Part shown: positions 43,261 to 53,839 of the stretch, piece after piece
How positions within the stretch are numbered: the first letter of the stretch is position 1
Layout: each line of letters begins with the position of its first letter
Source of the DNA: Pegoplata infirma
Lineage: Eukaryota; Arthropoda; Insecta; Diptera; Anthomyiidae
NCBI GenBank assembly: GCA_963921195.1
Contig: OY992537.1
Coordinates: 203,818,581-203,882,580 of the forward strand
Direction of reading: 5' to 3'
Length of the DNA: 64,000 bases
Notes under the pieces: generated by a model
The model's input: only the letters and a program-made list of their open reading frames with translations
Told to the model about the DNA's origin: nothing
Databases searched by the model: none
Program-made: the position numbers and the translations under genes

Positions 43261-44255
43261 TTGAATGTGTGTGATAATAGTCCGATTCCTATTATTAAAA
43301 TTAATTTCAAAATTATTTTTACTAAAAAATAATTTTTGTTAATTTTTTTATCATATTTCTTGTGGATTTTGTACCATAGTACTCCCTCTAAAAACGACAA
43401 TAAATTTTTTTTTCACCACCAACATCATCAAAATTGAATTATTTATTTATTTTGTTGGCCTATACCATGTAACAAATTTTTTTATTACCATTATTGAAAG
43501 AGATTCATGTGTTGGCATAAATTGTTTTTAAAAAAATAAAAAAGACACAAGTGATGATTTACAAGGGTAGTTGAGGAAGACTCCAAGTTAACCCTACATG
43601 AGTATTTTCTGTCATGGTAGATTTAGCAAACAACAAATGGTGACTAATTTATGCTTGAAATTCAAATTTTATAAAAACCGAATTTCTGAAATTTATTAAT
43701 CCAGTGATCAATTATTAAGCCGCAAGCACTTTTGGGCTTTAGAAGAGGAATATTAAAAAAAATACAAAATATACATTTTGCAAAAACTTTATCTGTATAG
43801 AAGACATGAAAGTTTAAAATGTGAAACTAAATTTTTCTAGCGCCCCCTATCAGAGAAATATGAAAAGGAACTAAAAATGAATGTGTACGTTTTTTATTAC
43901 TTGAAAATAAATTTAAATTTTTTTAAAACAACTCTCTATTTGTTACCAACTTCATCTCCAACTAAGTATACCTTCCATTTTAAGTAGCATATAAATGGCT
44001 ATATATTCTTCTCTGCTCTATGGTTATTTCATTGTTGTTACAGGCTTTTAAAAAAAAAAAATTTACTACATATAACAATTTATTATTTTCCTTTTAAAAA
44101 AGCCAATAAAATTTATAACATACACCAAACAAAACAGATGAATGTGTTTGATTTTTCCGGAAAATTGTTTAAAAAAGATTGTTTTTTATTTGAATTTTAT
44201 ATGATGGCAATATTTTAATAATAGTGATAGTAAATATTCGGCTGGATGTATTTTT
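43261..44255. other. AT-rich intronic spacer
   Basis: Mostly AT-rich with one AGCGCCCCCTATCAG stretch at 43839. No gene or element ends recognised. A decayed INE-1-like terminal piece (CCTCCACAG..GTCATTCCATTTATAAC) follows at 44258-44330. Confidence 0.45.
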
Positions 44256-44394
44256 AATACCCTCCACAGAAAAAAAAATTGTCATTCCATTTATAACTTA
44301 TCTAACTGCTAGTAGCGGTCTACGACCGCTATCTATAGGAAAACTTTCTTGGAAACTTTAAAAAAAAAAAAATAGAAAAGTAGGATAACGAATG

Positions 44395-44945
44395 GAAAAA
44401 ATAAATAATCTAGAGGAAACCCCTTTGAGGTACTAGAACTGTTCTGTAGGAAAAAGTCCCGTAATATTAAAATTTTCTATGGGAAAAATCTAAGAATCTT
44501 TCTATCTGAGAACTATTCTATATGAAAAACATGAGAATTTTTCTATAGAAAAAATTCTAGAATTATCTATAGGAAAAGTTCGAGAATTTTCCATAGGAAA
44601 AATCTAAAAATTTTTCTATAGAAAAAATCTAAAAATTTTTCTATAAGAAAAAAATCGGAGAATTTTCTATAAGAAAAAATTGGAGAATTTTCTATAAGAA
44701 AAAAATCGGAGAATTTTCTATAAGAAAAAACCAAATTCTAGGAAAAATCTAAGAATTTCTGAAAATTTTTCTAGAGCAAAAATAAAACCATTTTTCTATA
44801 AGAAAAAACATAAAAATTTTCTATACGAAAGCCAAAAAAATGTTCTAGGAAAAAAATCTAAGCATATTTCTATTGTAAAGTGAGAATCTTTTAGGAAAAT
44901 CTAAGAAGTGGTCTATTAAAAAATCTAAGTAGGAGAGGGAAAAAG
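44395..44945. repeat. Minisatellite AGAATTTTTCTATAGGAAAAATCT
   Basis: About 20 degenerate units of 20-30 bp (AATTTTTCTATAGGAAAAAT, GAGAATTTTCTATAAGAAAA). They share the self-complementary TTTTTCTATAGAAAAA core with the 25130-28052 array but have different linkers. Confidence 0.75.
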
Positions 44946-45007
44946 AAAACAAATTCTGAAAATTTAGCCATATTAAAACTGCTTAAGAATCACAAAACAA
45001 ATCAAAA

Positions 45008-45709
45008 CATGTAGAAAAGTTAAATTCGACTTGCCGAATCTATGAATACCCTCCACAGTGCAATTTTTAAGTGATAGTAAATTTTCTAACGTGAAAAAAA
45101 TAAGATTTTTGATTAGAAATATTTTATTTTTGTAAAAAATAACTTTTTTTAAGTAATTTTTGAAAAAAAAAAATATAATTTACTAAATTTTTTTTTTGAG
45201 TGTAAATTTTTTTTTTGAATGTAAAATTTTTTTTGATTGTATTTTTTAGTGTTAAAATCGTTTTAAGTGACAAAAATACGTTGTAAAATATTTTTGTGAC
45301 TTACCAATGTCTTTAAAACATGTTTAACGGGTTTTCAACACGTGAATTTAATGTGAAACTAATCTGAAATTCACGGTTTTGACCCACTAGACTGATTTGG
45401 CTGAAATTCAATTGTAGCTAGTCCAGGGAAACGACAAATCTATGTGCCAAGCTTCAGCCTCCTCAGAATTGCCTTTCGAAAGTTAGCGTGTTTTTATCTC
45501 GTAAATTCACGAAACCTCTTTCCGAAATGCAGTCTTTTGCTCATAACTTTTGAACCACTGAACCGATTTTGCTGGATTACATCACCAACCTGACCAGGTA
45601 AATGCTCAACATATATGCCAAACTTCAGTCTTTCAAAAGTTATCGTGTTTTCAACAGACGGACAGGGGGACATCGCTAGATCGTCTTAAAATCGATCGGG
45701 GATCATATA
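45008..45709 (+). repeat. INE-1-like Helentron, long subfamily, 3' truncated
   Basis: 5' edge GTAGAAAAGTTAAATTCGAC, TTGCCGAATCTATGAATACC; body as at 34626; AACCTGACCAGGTAAATG and CATCGCTAGATCGTCTTAAA. It stops at CGGGGATCATATA, where the MITE copy at 45711 begins. Confidence 0.75.
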
Positions 45710-45710
45710 T

Positions 45711-46140
45711 TAGATTTTCCCAATTTGTTTACAGTTTTTAGTACCCTTCAAAAACTCCTTCGTAGTAAATTTTAAGATTTTTTTAATGACCCGTTCAAAG
45801 ATATCGAATTTTTAAAAATTGGTAGTTTGTTCCTTTACTTAAACTTCTTTTACTCATAACTTCTTCAATAATGGTCCAAATTTCAATTTTTTTTTCAAAA
45901 TTTTTGTTTTTTTACGTACTTTTAAAAAAAAAATTATTAAAAGAGCTCTAGTATGCGGTTTTTAAGTTTTACAATTTAAATCTCATTTTTGAAAATGTTT
46001 CTACTCTTCGATTTTTTTTTTAAATTTCTTTGTGTAAAACTTCTATCGATTCTACCAATTTTTTTCCCAGGAGGATCGTGGGATAACGATTATTAATATT
46101 TTTTAAAATTTTTTTAAAAAAATTTATTGTAATTTTTCAA
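45711..46140. mobile_element. MITE (19603-20179 family), truncated copy
   Basis: In the opposite orientation to 20179-19603 it carries TAGATTTTCCCAATTTGTTT, ACCCTTCAAAAACTCCTTCG, TGACCCGTTCAAAGATATCG, GTCCAAATTTCAATTT, GAGCTCTAGTATGCGGTTTT and CCAGGAGGATCGTGGGATAA. Both outer tips (GGGCATTCC) are absent. Confidence 0.75.
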
Positions 46141-46149
46141 TCTTAAAAT

Positions 46150-46602
46150 CATTTCTACTGCTCCAATGGTGAGTCATAGAGGGGTCCTTTATAAGACAGA
46201 CCCCCATTAATTTTTACGTCTTAACATTTCTTTGGAACAAACTAATACCCTATCTCCAATTTCTAAGGGGGCTCCCACACAAAACGAAATTTTTTTAAAT
46301 TTTCTCCAACCGCTCTAACAGCCCTTAGAGCAACAAAATGTATGACCGATCCACAATATTTTTTTAGTCCAAACATTTTCTCTGAACACACCTACCCTCT
46401 ATCTCTAATTGTTAAGGAGGTCCCCATAAATTTTTTTTTATTTTTTGCAAATTTGTTGTATTTAATCAGCTTCTACCGGTCCAATGGTGCGTCCGAGAGG
46501 GGTCATTTGTGACACCGACCCCCATTTATTTTTAACCTACAACATTTTTTAAAACATACCTTCGCCCTATCTCCACTTCCTAAGTAGGCTCCCATACAAC
46601 TA
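46150..46602. repeat. Repeat hosting the LINE, left part
   Basis: Two direct units of about 315 bp share CCAATGGTG.GTC..AGAGGGGTC, GACCCCCATT and CCCTATCTCCA.TT.CTAAG..GGCTCCCA. The stretch 46515-46590 is inverted at 48900-48990, so the pre-insertion site was itself palindromic. Confidence 0.6.
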
Positions 46603-48862
46603 GATTAGATTAAAGAGGCCCTATGCACTGCGACCAGAATGATCAATTGTGCAGCCTAAAAAGGGTGCCCTAAATATTCAGGCTTCTAATAAAGCAGAGA
46701 ATCCTATTTGGCAGAGAGTTCCACACGTCAGTCGGAGATATTAAGTATCCCCCTAGATGTTGAAGTCTTCTACCAGTCAGTCTTGGGCATGTACAAAGTA
46801 TATGTTCTGCTGTCTCCTCCTCTATCTCACAGAATCTGCACATGTCCGTGTCAGATAGATTTTTCTTTCTAAGTTGGTAACGTAGGTTACAATGTCCAGT
46901 TAGATAGGACGTTAGGATTCGAAGATCCTTTTTGTCTAATGACAGTAATCGTTTAGATACGGTGTTGGATGGAATTATGAATCTTTTTGCCTGCCGCTGG
47001 CCAGCGCAATTGTTCCAATGCTCCATGAACTTAGATTCACTCCATATTTTGAGTTTTTCCCTAACATGTCCCGATGGCAAACCAAATAATGGTTCAGGGC
47101 CAATAAAGGGTCGCCTGGCACCGCAATTTGCCAAACAGTCAGCGCTTTCGTTTCCCGTGTGACCCTCATGTCCCGGAATCCATACGACTGTTAGGTCGTT
47201 ATGTCGTCCTAGTTCGTTAAGTGACTCAATGCAGTTCATTACCAGTCCTGATGTCACCTCTTAAGCTATAAGAGCTTTTAGTGCAGCCTGACTGTCAGAC
47301 ATTATGTATATATGGGAACCATTTGTTTTTCTCCGAAGACATTCGGTTGCACATATGTGAATAGCATTCAGTTCTGCCTAAAAAATTGATGGTGATTTTC
47401 CCATGGGTAGAGCACGTTGGAAATTTGGTCCGAAGATACCCGCCCCTGTATCCTTATTGGCTTGCTTGGACCCATCTGTATACCATATAATGGAATTTGG
47501 CTCTGGGTCCCAGGTCATGTTTGACCACACGCTCCGATCAAGGATTAGAGTATCAAAGTTTCTAATAAATAATCGTGTCGGTAATATTCTGTCCATGAGC
47601 TTTAAAATAGGGTCATCAATGAAAAATTTGGCAATTCTCAAATGTCCCCGTAAGTCACCTTCCTTCATATTACCAAGTTCCGTCAGCCTTAGGGCGCTTT
47701 TTAAAGCATTCTCCATTACAGAAATATGTAATGGTGGAATGTTAAGCAGGGCCCCAATGGCATAAGTTGGGCATGTTCTACCAGCACCGGTAATGCCAAT
47801 GCAGACGAGTCTGTTGACTTTGTCCAATATAGATCTGGCCGTACTTTGTTCCACCTTGGGCCACCATACTAGAGCAGCGTATGTTAGCATAGGTTTCACA
47901 ATAGTGTTGAAAGACCAGAAAATCATATGCGGTTTCAGTCTCCATGTTTTCCCAAAAAGTCTCTGACAGGCATATGTAGCTCTTGTGGCTTTTATGGTCA
48001 AATTATTTAGATGTTGGTTCCATAACAAGGATTTATCCAATGTAATCCCAAGGTATTTCACCTCATCTGAAAATCCTATTGTTATGCCATTTAAAATTGG
48101 CATGGTAAGTTTGAGTTTTCTTTTCCTAGTGAACGATATTAGTATAGTTTTGGATGGGTTAATTGATAACCCCTTTGACTGACACCAATTTTGGGTCATA
48201 TCGAGATCTTGTTGCATGCGGTCCGAGATAGTCGGCTCATGCCAGCCAGAGACCGCAATAACAAGATCGTCAGCGTATCCAAAAGTCCTAAAACCAGAGT
48301 TATTAAGTTCTTCTAGCAGCTCATCTATGACCAAAGTCCAAAACAAAGGTGATAATACACCACCTTGTGGGCATCCCCCTGTAGCGTTGATGGTCATAGA
48401 TGTGCAGCTGAGATCAAACGTAATCATTCTGGATGTTAGCATCTCCAGAGTCCAATTTATTATAAGTCTAGGAATATCCTTTCTTATCATAGCTTTCTTA
48501 ATAGCATCATAAGATGTATTATCGAAAGCTCCTTGTATATCGATAAATGCGCAGAGTGCAATTTGTTTTGCTTCTATGGCCTTTTCAATAGTTCCGACAA
48601 CATGATGGACTGCAGTTTCAGTAGATTTACCCGGTTGATATGCAAATTGAAACTTATGTATCGGTTTGCTATTCAAGCAAGTTTCTCTGATAAAGCAGTC
48701 CAATAGTTTCTCCATAGTTTTAAGGAAGAATGAGCTGAGACTAATTGGTCTGTATGATTTAGCCAGTTGCTCAGATTTCTTCCCCGCCTTAGGTATAAAT
48801 ACCACTTTTACCTCTCTCCAAGGTTCCGGGACGTAGCCAAATAAAAGGCTAGATCTAAATAA
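46603..48862 (-). mobile_element. Non-LTR retrotransposon (RNase H-bearing LINE), 5' truncated
   Basis: CCCATACAACTA flanks both sides (46591-46602 and 48863-48874), a 12-bp target duplication. The element is read on the minus strand: a partial reverse transcriptase at the right, then RNase H and a CCHC-type tail, and a short TAATC-like 3' tail (..TTTAATCTAATC at 46603-46614 in complement). Everything upstream of the RT fingers, including ORF1 and the endonuclease, is missing, as expected from 5' truncation during target-primed reverse transcription. Confidence 0.9.
46670..48862 (-). pseudogene. LINE reverse transcriptase/RNase H polyprotein, partial, two stops
   Basis: The minus-strand frame enters at 48862 within the RT. 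Motifs in order (positions from the first Met of the open frame): SYRPISL near 39-45, FAYQPGKSTETA near 77, motif A FIDIQGAFD near 109, GCPQGGVLSP near 166, motif C YADD near 199. RNase H follows: YTDGSK (first Asp), AELNAI (Glu), SDSQAAL (Asp) and PGHEGHTGNESAD (His..Asn..Asp). The C-terminus has CRFCEIEEETAEHILCTC, the Cys/His cluster common after RNase H. TAG at 47378-47380 and TAA at 47261-47263 break an otherwise continuous frame. RNase H after RT places it in the I/R1/LOA group of insect LINEs; I lean towards R1- or LOA-like but cannot decide. Confidence 0.88.
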
Positions 48863-48874
48863 CCCATACAACTA

Positions 48875-49010
48875 ACAGTTGGAGCAAATTTTATAAAAAT
48901 GTAATTTTGAATGGAAGCCTGCTTAGGGAGTGGATTGCTGTGGTATGTTTTACAAAAATGTTGGAGGGTAAAAATAAATGGGGGTTGGTCTCACCAACCA
49001 GTGTTATTCA
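48875..49010. repeat. Repeat hosting the LINE, right part
   Basis: CCTGCTTAGGGAGTGGATTG, GGTATGTTTTACAAAAATGT, TTGGAGGGTAAAAATAAATG and GGGGGTTGGTCTCACCA are the inverted counterpart of 46515-46590. Confidence 0.6.
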
Positions 49011-49920
49011 ATTGTGTCCAGAAGTTGGGATTTTTTTGCAATTAAAAAAAAAATAATTCCTTAATTAAAAACAAAACAATATTTTTCTATTATAAATTAA
49101 CTTTTTTATTTTATCTTAATAGATTTTGTTTTACAAATAAAGAATTTCTTAAGCATTTTTTTTGTTGCCACAAACATTTATTTTAGATTTTGTTTTTCCA
49201 ATTATTCATTTATATTTTTACATATTTGTCATACTTACTAGAGCAAACAAATAGTGGTATTTTTTTTAATAATTAAATAAATATGTGTCATTGCAAAATA
49301 AATGATTTACAGAAACAGAAATAACTAAACACCTGAGACTTGACTAACGAAGTGAAAATCAGATGGATCTTAAACAGATGCTGAAACTAAAAAATTGAAA
49401 ATCACTCCAATAATTGATAAGATTTCAACATTTTGATTAAATACAAAATCCTTAAAATATCTTAAATTTTACAACTTTCGAAAAAAAAATCATCCTGTAA
49501 ATCATATCATATGTTTATTTATGTTTATCATTCTGTGTTCATACAGACTCTTGCGGTGCTAGCAGAATATAAAAAAAAAATACTAAATAAATAATATATA
49601 TCAACTCATATAAATAAATGTCAATATGTTGTATGTTTAATATTGAAATTTGATATATTGATTGATATCAATTATAAATATATCACTGTAGAAAAAGGGC
49701 AACCTGTTGCAAATAAATAAAGATTAAAACAGAAAATCTGTTATAAATATTTTAATAACATTAAAACCAAAAATTGCAATATTTGTGGGATTTTATGACA
49801 AAAATTTTACAAATATTTTAAATAAGTAATTTGTGTATAATTGAAGGTAATGAGTTATAAAAATTGTTGAAAATGTAAAAACAAAAAAATTAACAGAATA
49901 TGAAATTTTATTAAAAGTGT
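49011..49920. other. AT-rich intronic spacer
   Basis: A/T-rich, with TATATCAAT/ATTGATATA self-complementary stretches at 49600-49690. No gene recognised. Confidence 0.5.
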
Positions 49921-49966
49921 ACCTTAGCGTATGAGTGATAGTGAACTCTAAAACAAATAAAACCAA

Positions 49967-50017
49967 GCTTATGAGTAATATTTAATATCTATGGTTTAAA
50001 AAATATTACTCATACGC
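49967..50017. repeat. ~50-bp hairpin, copy 4 (best preserved)
   Basis: GCTTATGAGTAATATTT pairs with AAATATTACTCATACGC, 17 bp with one mismatch, over 51 bp. A half-unit GCGTATGAGTGATA precedes it at 49927, so two heads lie in tandem. Confidence 0.7.
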
Positions 50018-50214
50018 CTACAAAAAGTTTTTAAATGATGCATATTAATGAAAATATGTTTGTATTTTTTTATTTCTGTGTGAGACCCCTTCCTGTAGTT
50101 TATTAAGCTTCATAAAAAAGTAATACCAAAATTTTAACGAAATTTTCGAAAACGTTCTTAAGGTCGCCCCCGGCTCTTGAAGTTCGGGACCTACAGCAAA
50201 ATATAAGTTAAAAC

Positions 50215-50400
50215 AAGTAGAAAAGTTATACTCGACTTTGGCCAAATTAATAAATACCCTCCACAATGCCCTTTTTAAGAAATAGGAAATTTTCGTGTGG
50301 GCAATTCACTTTAACTATGCGTTAATGTAGTGTGAAGAACAAAAAATTCTCCGCTTTAGTAAAGTTTGCATAAAATTAAGTAAATGAAAGATTAAGAAAA
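50215..50400 (+). repeat. INE-1-like 5' end fragment
   Basis: AACAAGTAGAAAAGTTATAC, TCGACTTTGGCCAAATTAAT, AAATACCCTCCACAATGCCC and then diverged sequence. Confidence 0.6.
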
Positions 50401-50520
50401 TTGTTGTTGGTCTCTAGATTAAATGCATTGCTTGAGTTAGAGAAAAAGATTTTCTGCATACGTCACATACGAAACCTACTTTGAGTTAAAAACAAACGAC
50501 GTTTAGTCACTGATGTTTGT

Positions 50521-50806
50521 ACACCGAGTATAGCCTAGTGGTTATGGAAGCCACTAGGCTATAAAAACATGAGTGATTTAACGACACAAAACATGAGTGA
50601 TTTAACGACACAGGTTCGAAGCTCATGTCAGGCTAGTCTGTTGATAAAAAAACATATAAAGAATTTTTCTAGCAAATATCAAATAATCAATTTAATGTAA
50701 TTGCCTACTGATGACGTGGAAGTGGCTACAGAAACCATGGTCTGGGGTAAATCCACATTTAATTTAATCTTTAGAAGACACAATTTTCTTCTTCAGTCAG
50801 AAAAAC
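50521..50806 (+). mobile_element. tRNA-derived SINE, family A, copy 2, altered head
   Basis: Box A TAGCCTAGTGGTTATGGAAG and box B GGTTCGAAGCTC, then the family body (GTCAGGCTAGTCTGTTGATA, AAACCATGGTCTGGGGTAAA, CACAATTTTCTTCTTCAGTC). Two changes separate it from 23586-23795. Box A is followed by its own complement (TAGCCTAGTGG 50531-50541; CCACTAGGCTA 50551-50561). A perfect 24-bp tandem repeat (AAAACATGAGTGATTTAACG..; 50564-50587 and 50588-50611) widens the A-B spacing. A 40-bp insert lies in the body near 50640-50690. Confidence 0.8.
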
Positions 50807-50929
50807 ACAAAACAACAAATTAAATACACTTGGCTTACGCCGAAAAAATATAATAAATAACAATTTTGATTAGAAATATTTAGTTTTAATAAAAAACAGT
50901 TTGAATCATTTTTGTAAAAAAAAAATAAC

Positions 50930-51290
50930 AATAAGAAAAGTTAAACTCTACTTGGCCGAATCCATGAATACCCACAATGCCCCTTTTAAGAGATACAAAA
51001 CTTTTCTAACGTGTAAAAATTAAAACTTTTATTTAGAGCAAAAAACTTTTTTAAGTGATTTTTGTAAAAAAAAATGCAATTTTTTTTACTCTAAATCTTT
51101 TTCAAGTATTACATTTTTTTAAGTGTAAAAATATTTTTGAGTGTAATTTTTGTGACTTGCCATTGGTAAACAAGTTTTAAAAGCATTGGTAACTTTCAAT
51201 GCTTTGAAAATTGTTTTTCAATACGTGAATATAAAGTTAAACCAATCTGAAATTTAGGAGTTTGCTTTAAACTTTTGAACCATTGCACAG
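50930..51290 (+). repeat. INE-1-like Helentron, long subfamily, 5' part
   Basis: AAGAAAAGTTAAACTCTACT, TGGCCGAATCCATGAATACC, TTTCTAACGTGTAAAAAT, TCAATACGTGAATATAAAGT and AACTTTTGAACCATTG. Confidence 0.65.
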
Positions 51291-52090
51291 TGCCACATTT
51301 GGCCAATCTAGTACGACTAAAATCCAATTTTATTTATATTGACTGGAAATTCGGTATACATGTTCGTTTTGACTTCAAAAACAACATTATGAAAAATATG
51401 GAAGGCCAGTTAACGGCCACGCCCACTTTTTAAAAAATTTAAATTTTGGTTGTAATTGCTTTAAACTTGGTATATATACTCTCAAGGACTGTAGAAATAA
51501 TAACAAAAAGAAGGGGGCGGTTAGACAACTGCCACGCCCACTTTTTCAAAATATGTTTAAAAACTATGTTAAAACAAGGTTTACATATCGCCCCACAGTA
51601 GTCGGCGTCGCAGACAGTCGCAAAAGTAAGCCGTTGAAATAAGTACTATGGATATTGGTCAATATCTCTGAAAAAGTCAGGCGACCAATAGAGACCAAAA
51701 ACAAAAGTTCTATTCCATCAAAAAAAAAATAAATATATAATTTTCTTTTCAAAAATTTTTATTATGTTAAAAATTTAATAAAAGATAGAAAAAATTGTTG
51801 AAAAAATAAAAGAAAAGATATGACTTAAAGCCTTTAAATTTCTTTAAAATTACCAAAAAAGAGTGTATAAATATATTTTTTTGTTAAGAAGTTACAACAG
51901 TTTAAAATCGACTTAATTAATGAGAAATATTGAACACTACTTACAGGATTTTACAAGATGCAACTTTAAGCACCCACATCTTAATAACGAACAGAATTAT
52001 CGTTCTTATATGAGTATTTCCGTGCTATTAGGAATGTTTCATAATACATACAAACAAATCATAAAAATCGGGGAATTTTTTTTTATTTTT
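51291..52090. other. Intronic repeat debris
   Basis: Two CCACGCCCACTTTTT blocks (51417-51440, 51531-51550), GGTATATATACTCTCAAGG and CAGTAGTCGGCGTCGCAGAC. Typical of older transposon remnants; no gene. Confidence 0.45.
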
Positions 52091-52094
52091 GTCG

Positions 52095-52240
52095 CGCTAG
52101 ATTGGCCAAATGTGGCACTGTGCATTGGACCGATGTTACTGAAATTCAGTACCAACCAGACCTGGGGAACGACAAAGATATATACCAAACTGCAACAGTC
52201 TCGGGACTGTCTTTCGAAAGTTAACGTCATATGAAAAGGA
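52095..52240 (+). repeat. INE-1-like internal fragment
   Basis: GTGCATTGGACCGATGTTAC, CAACCAGACCTGGGGAACG, TATACCAAACTGCAACAG and GTCTTTCGAAAGTTAACGTC match the body of the long subfamily. Confidence 0.55.
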
Positions 52241-52639
52241 TGACTGATTTTTTTTTGTTAAAATTTCATACTTTAATAAAACGTTAAAAAAAAAAATCAA
52301 ATGGGTAAAAGTTGACGAAAATGCACTCAAAAAATGCATTTAAAATGCATTTTTTAGTGACACAACTTTTTTTTTTAAACTTTATGTTTAAAAAAGAAGA
52401 ATTTGGCTTTAATTTTAATTTTGATTATAAAAATCCGATATTAGCTTTAGAAGTTATAGCTCTTTAAACATCACCACTTTTTTAATTCTTTGTGATTTTT
52501 AAAAAATAAAACAGTCGCGAATAACATCGCTTGTTTTTGGAAATAGGAATGTCTAAATGGCTCCATAGTGCACCTGTGCTCATAATATAAAAAAAATCTG
52601 AAGACCCGGATTTGTGGTTTTGTATCTTAATTTTTACCG

Positions 52640-52770
52640 GTATTTTAATTCTGAAAACAATGAGTTTTATATTAAAAAAATCGGAAAAAATTCACAGAGT
52701 TGTGATAATTTTTGTAATAAGGAAAACTAAGATTTTGAATAACATCGCCGTTCGCATAATCCGCACGCAG
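52640..52770 (+). repeat. Arm of the 3696-5689 foldback family, broken
   Basis: ACAGAGTTGTGATAATTTTT, AAAACTAAGATTTT and AACATCGCCGTTCGCATAAT match 4140-4200. The following CCAGGC-like continuation (GGGCAAAAAAATAAAAAATA) resumes at 53813 after the insertion at 52771-53814. Confidence 0.6.
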
Positions 52771-53814
52771 AGAAAAAATATGGTTGCGACATGATCACGG
52801 CAACTATACTATGATCTCTAAACCCAGTTATGATTGCAGCAATCACGTTATTCTTTTTAAAATTTTAGTTAAAAATTTATATGGTTGTTTTAGACATTTA
52901 ATAGTCGCTTCAATCATGAAAAAATAATTGCTACATCCAAAAGTACAATATGGTTGTTGTAACAATGTTATAGTTAATTATATTATCAACACACCAAAAA
53001 TTTTAACATATTATGATTAAAACAATCATTAGATAATCACAACTTAATGAAAATTGATTTTTGCAAATATTGTCAGGTTTATCATCAGTTTAGTGTTTTG
53101 TCAGCAAGCAGTTAGTCGCAAAGACGCGACTTACAATTAGTTCTTTAAAAAATTTAAGGCAATTTGAGTTAAAAAATTGGATTGACGCAGAAGGAAATAA
53201 AATACAAATCTACTTTATATAATTTATTTATTGTGCGGTTTAAAAATAACTTTCCATTTTAAATAAAAACTTATAATCGAAAATATTAAAGAGTTTTTTT
53301 TTTTGCATTTTTTGTTTGCTGAATGTGTTATAATTGCTGACAATAATTCTAATTTTGTAACAAATATGTTATGATTGTAGCAAATATGTTATGATTTTGT
53401 CAATAAATTAATGGTTTATTCAATCATCCAATGTTAACTGACAAAAATGTTATCGTTGATGAAATTTTTTTAGAAAAATGCCATAAGTTTATTGCACATC
53501 ATTGATGTAAAAAGCAGGTTGCCACTAAATTGAACCAAAATTAATAAAAATTGTTTCATATTTATAAAAACAACATTTAAAAACAAAAAATAAATTATTG
53601 GTCTTTCTCAATTTCAAAAAAAAAAAAATATTAAAGTAGAATTATATTATTATAATTATATAACATTTATGCCATAATTGCCGCAATATTATAATGATCA
53701 ACATTCCTTGTTGCCTTAAATCATATTAACATTATTGCTACAATTATATCCCCAATCATAATATGACCACCTTAAATCATGATCACCGCAACCATGTTTT
53801 TTTTCTGCGTGCGG
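52771..53814. mobile_element. 1.04-kb TIR element, CCGCACGCAG ends
   Basis: CCGCACGCAG (52771-52780) and CTGCGTGCGG (53805-53814) are perfect inverted ends; the similarity extends through AAAAAATATGGTTGC / GCAACCATGTTTTTT. The interior repeats ATGATTG..ACAATCAT and AACCATATGTTATGATTGTA-like blocks in both orientations. No coding frame. It sits inside the foldback-family arm. The target duplication is unclear. Confidence 0.7.
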
Positions 53815-53839
53815 GCAAAAAAATAAAAAATAAAACGAA

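Noticed and set aside
46932..48512. Plus-strand frames of 65-120 codons.
   Set aside because: Antisense shadows of the LINE reverse transcriptase and RNase H frame.
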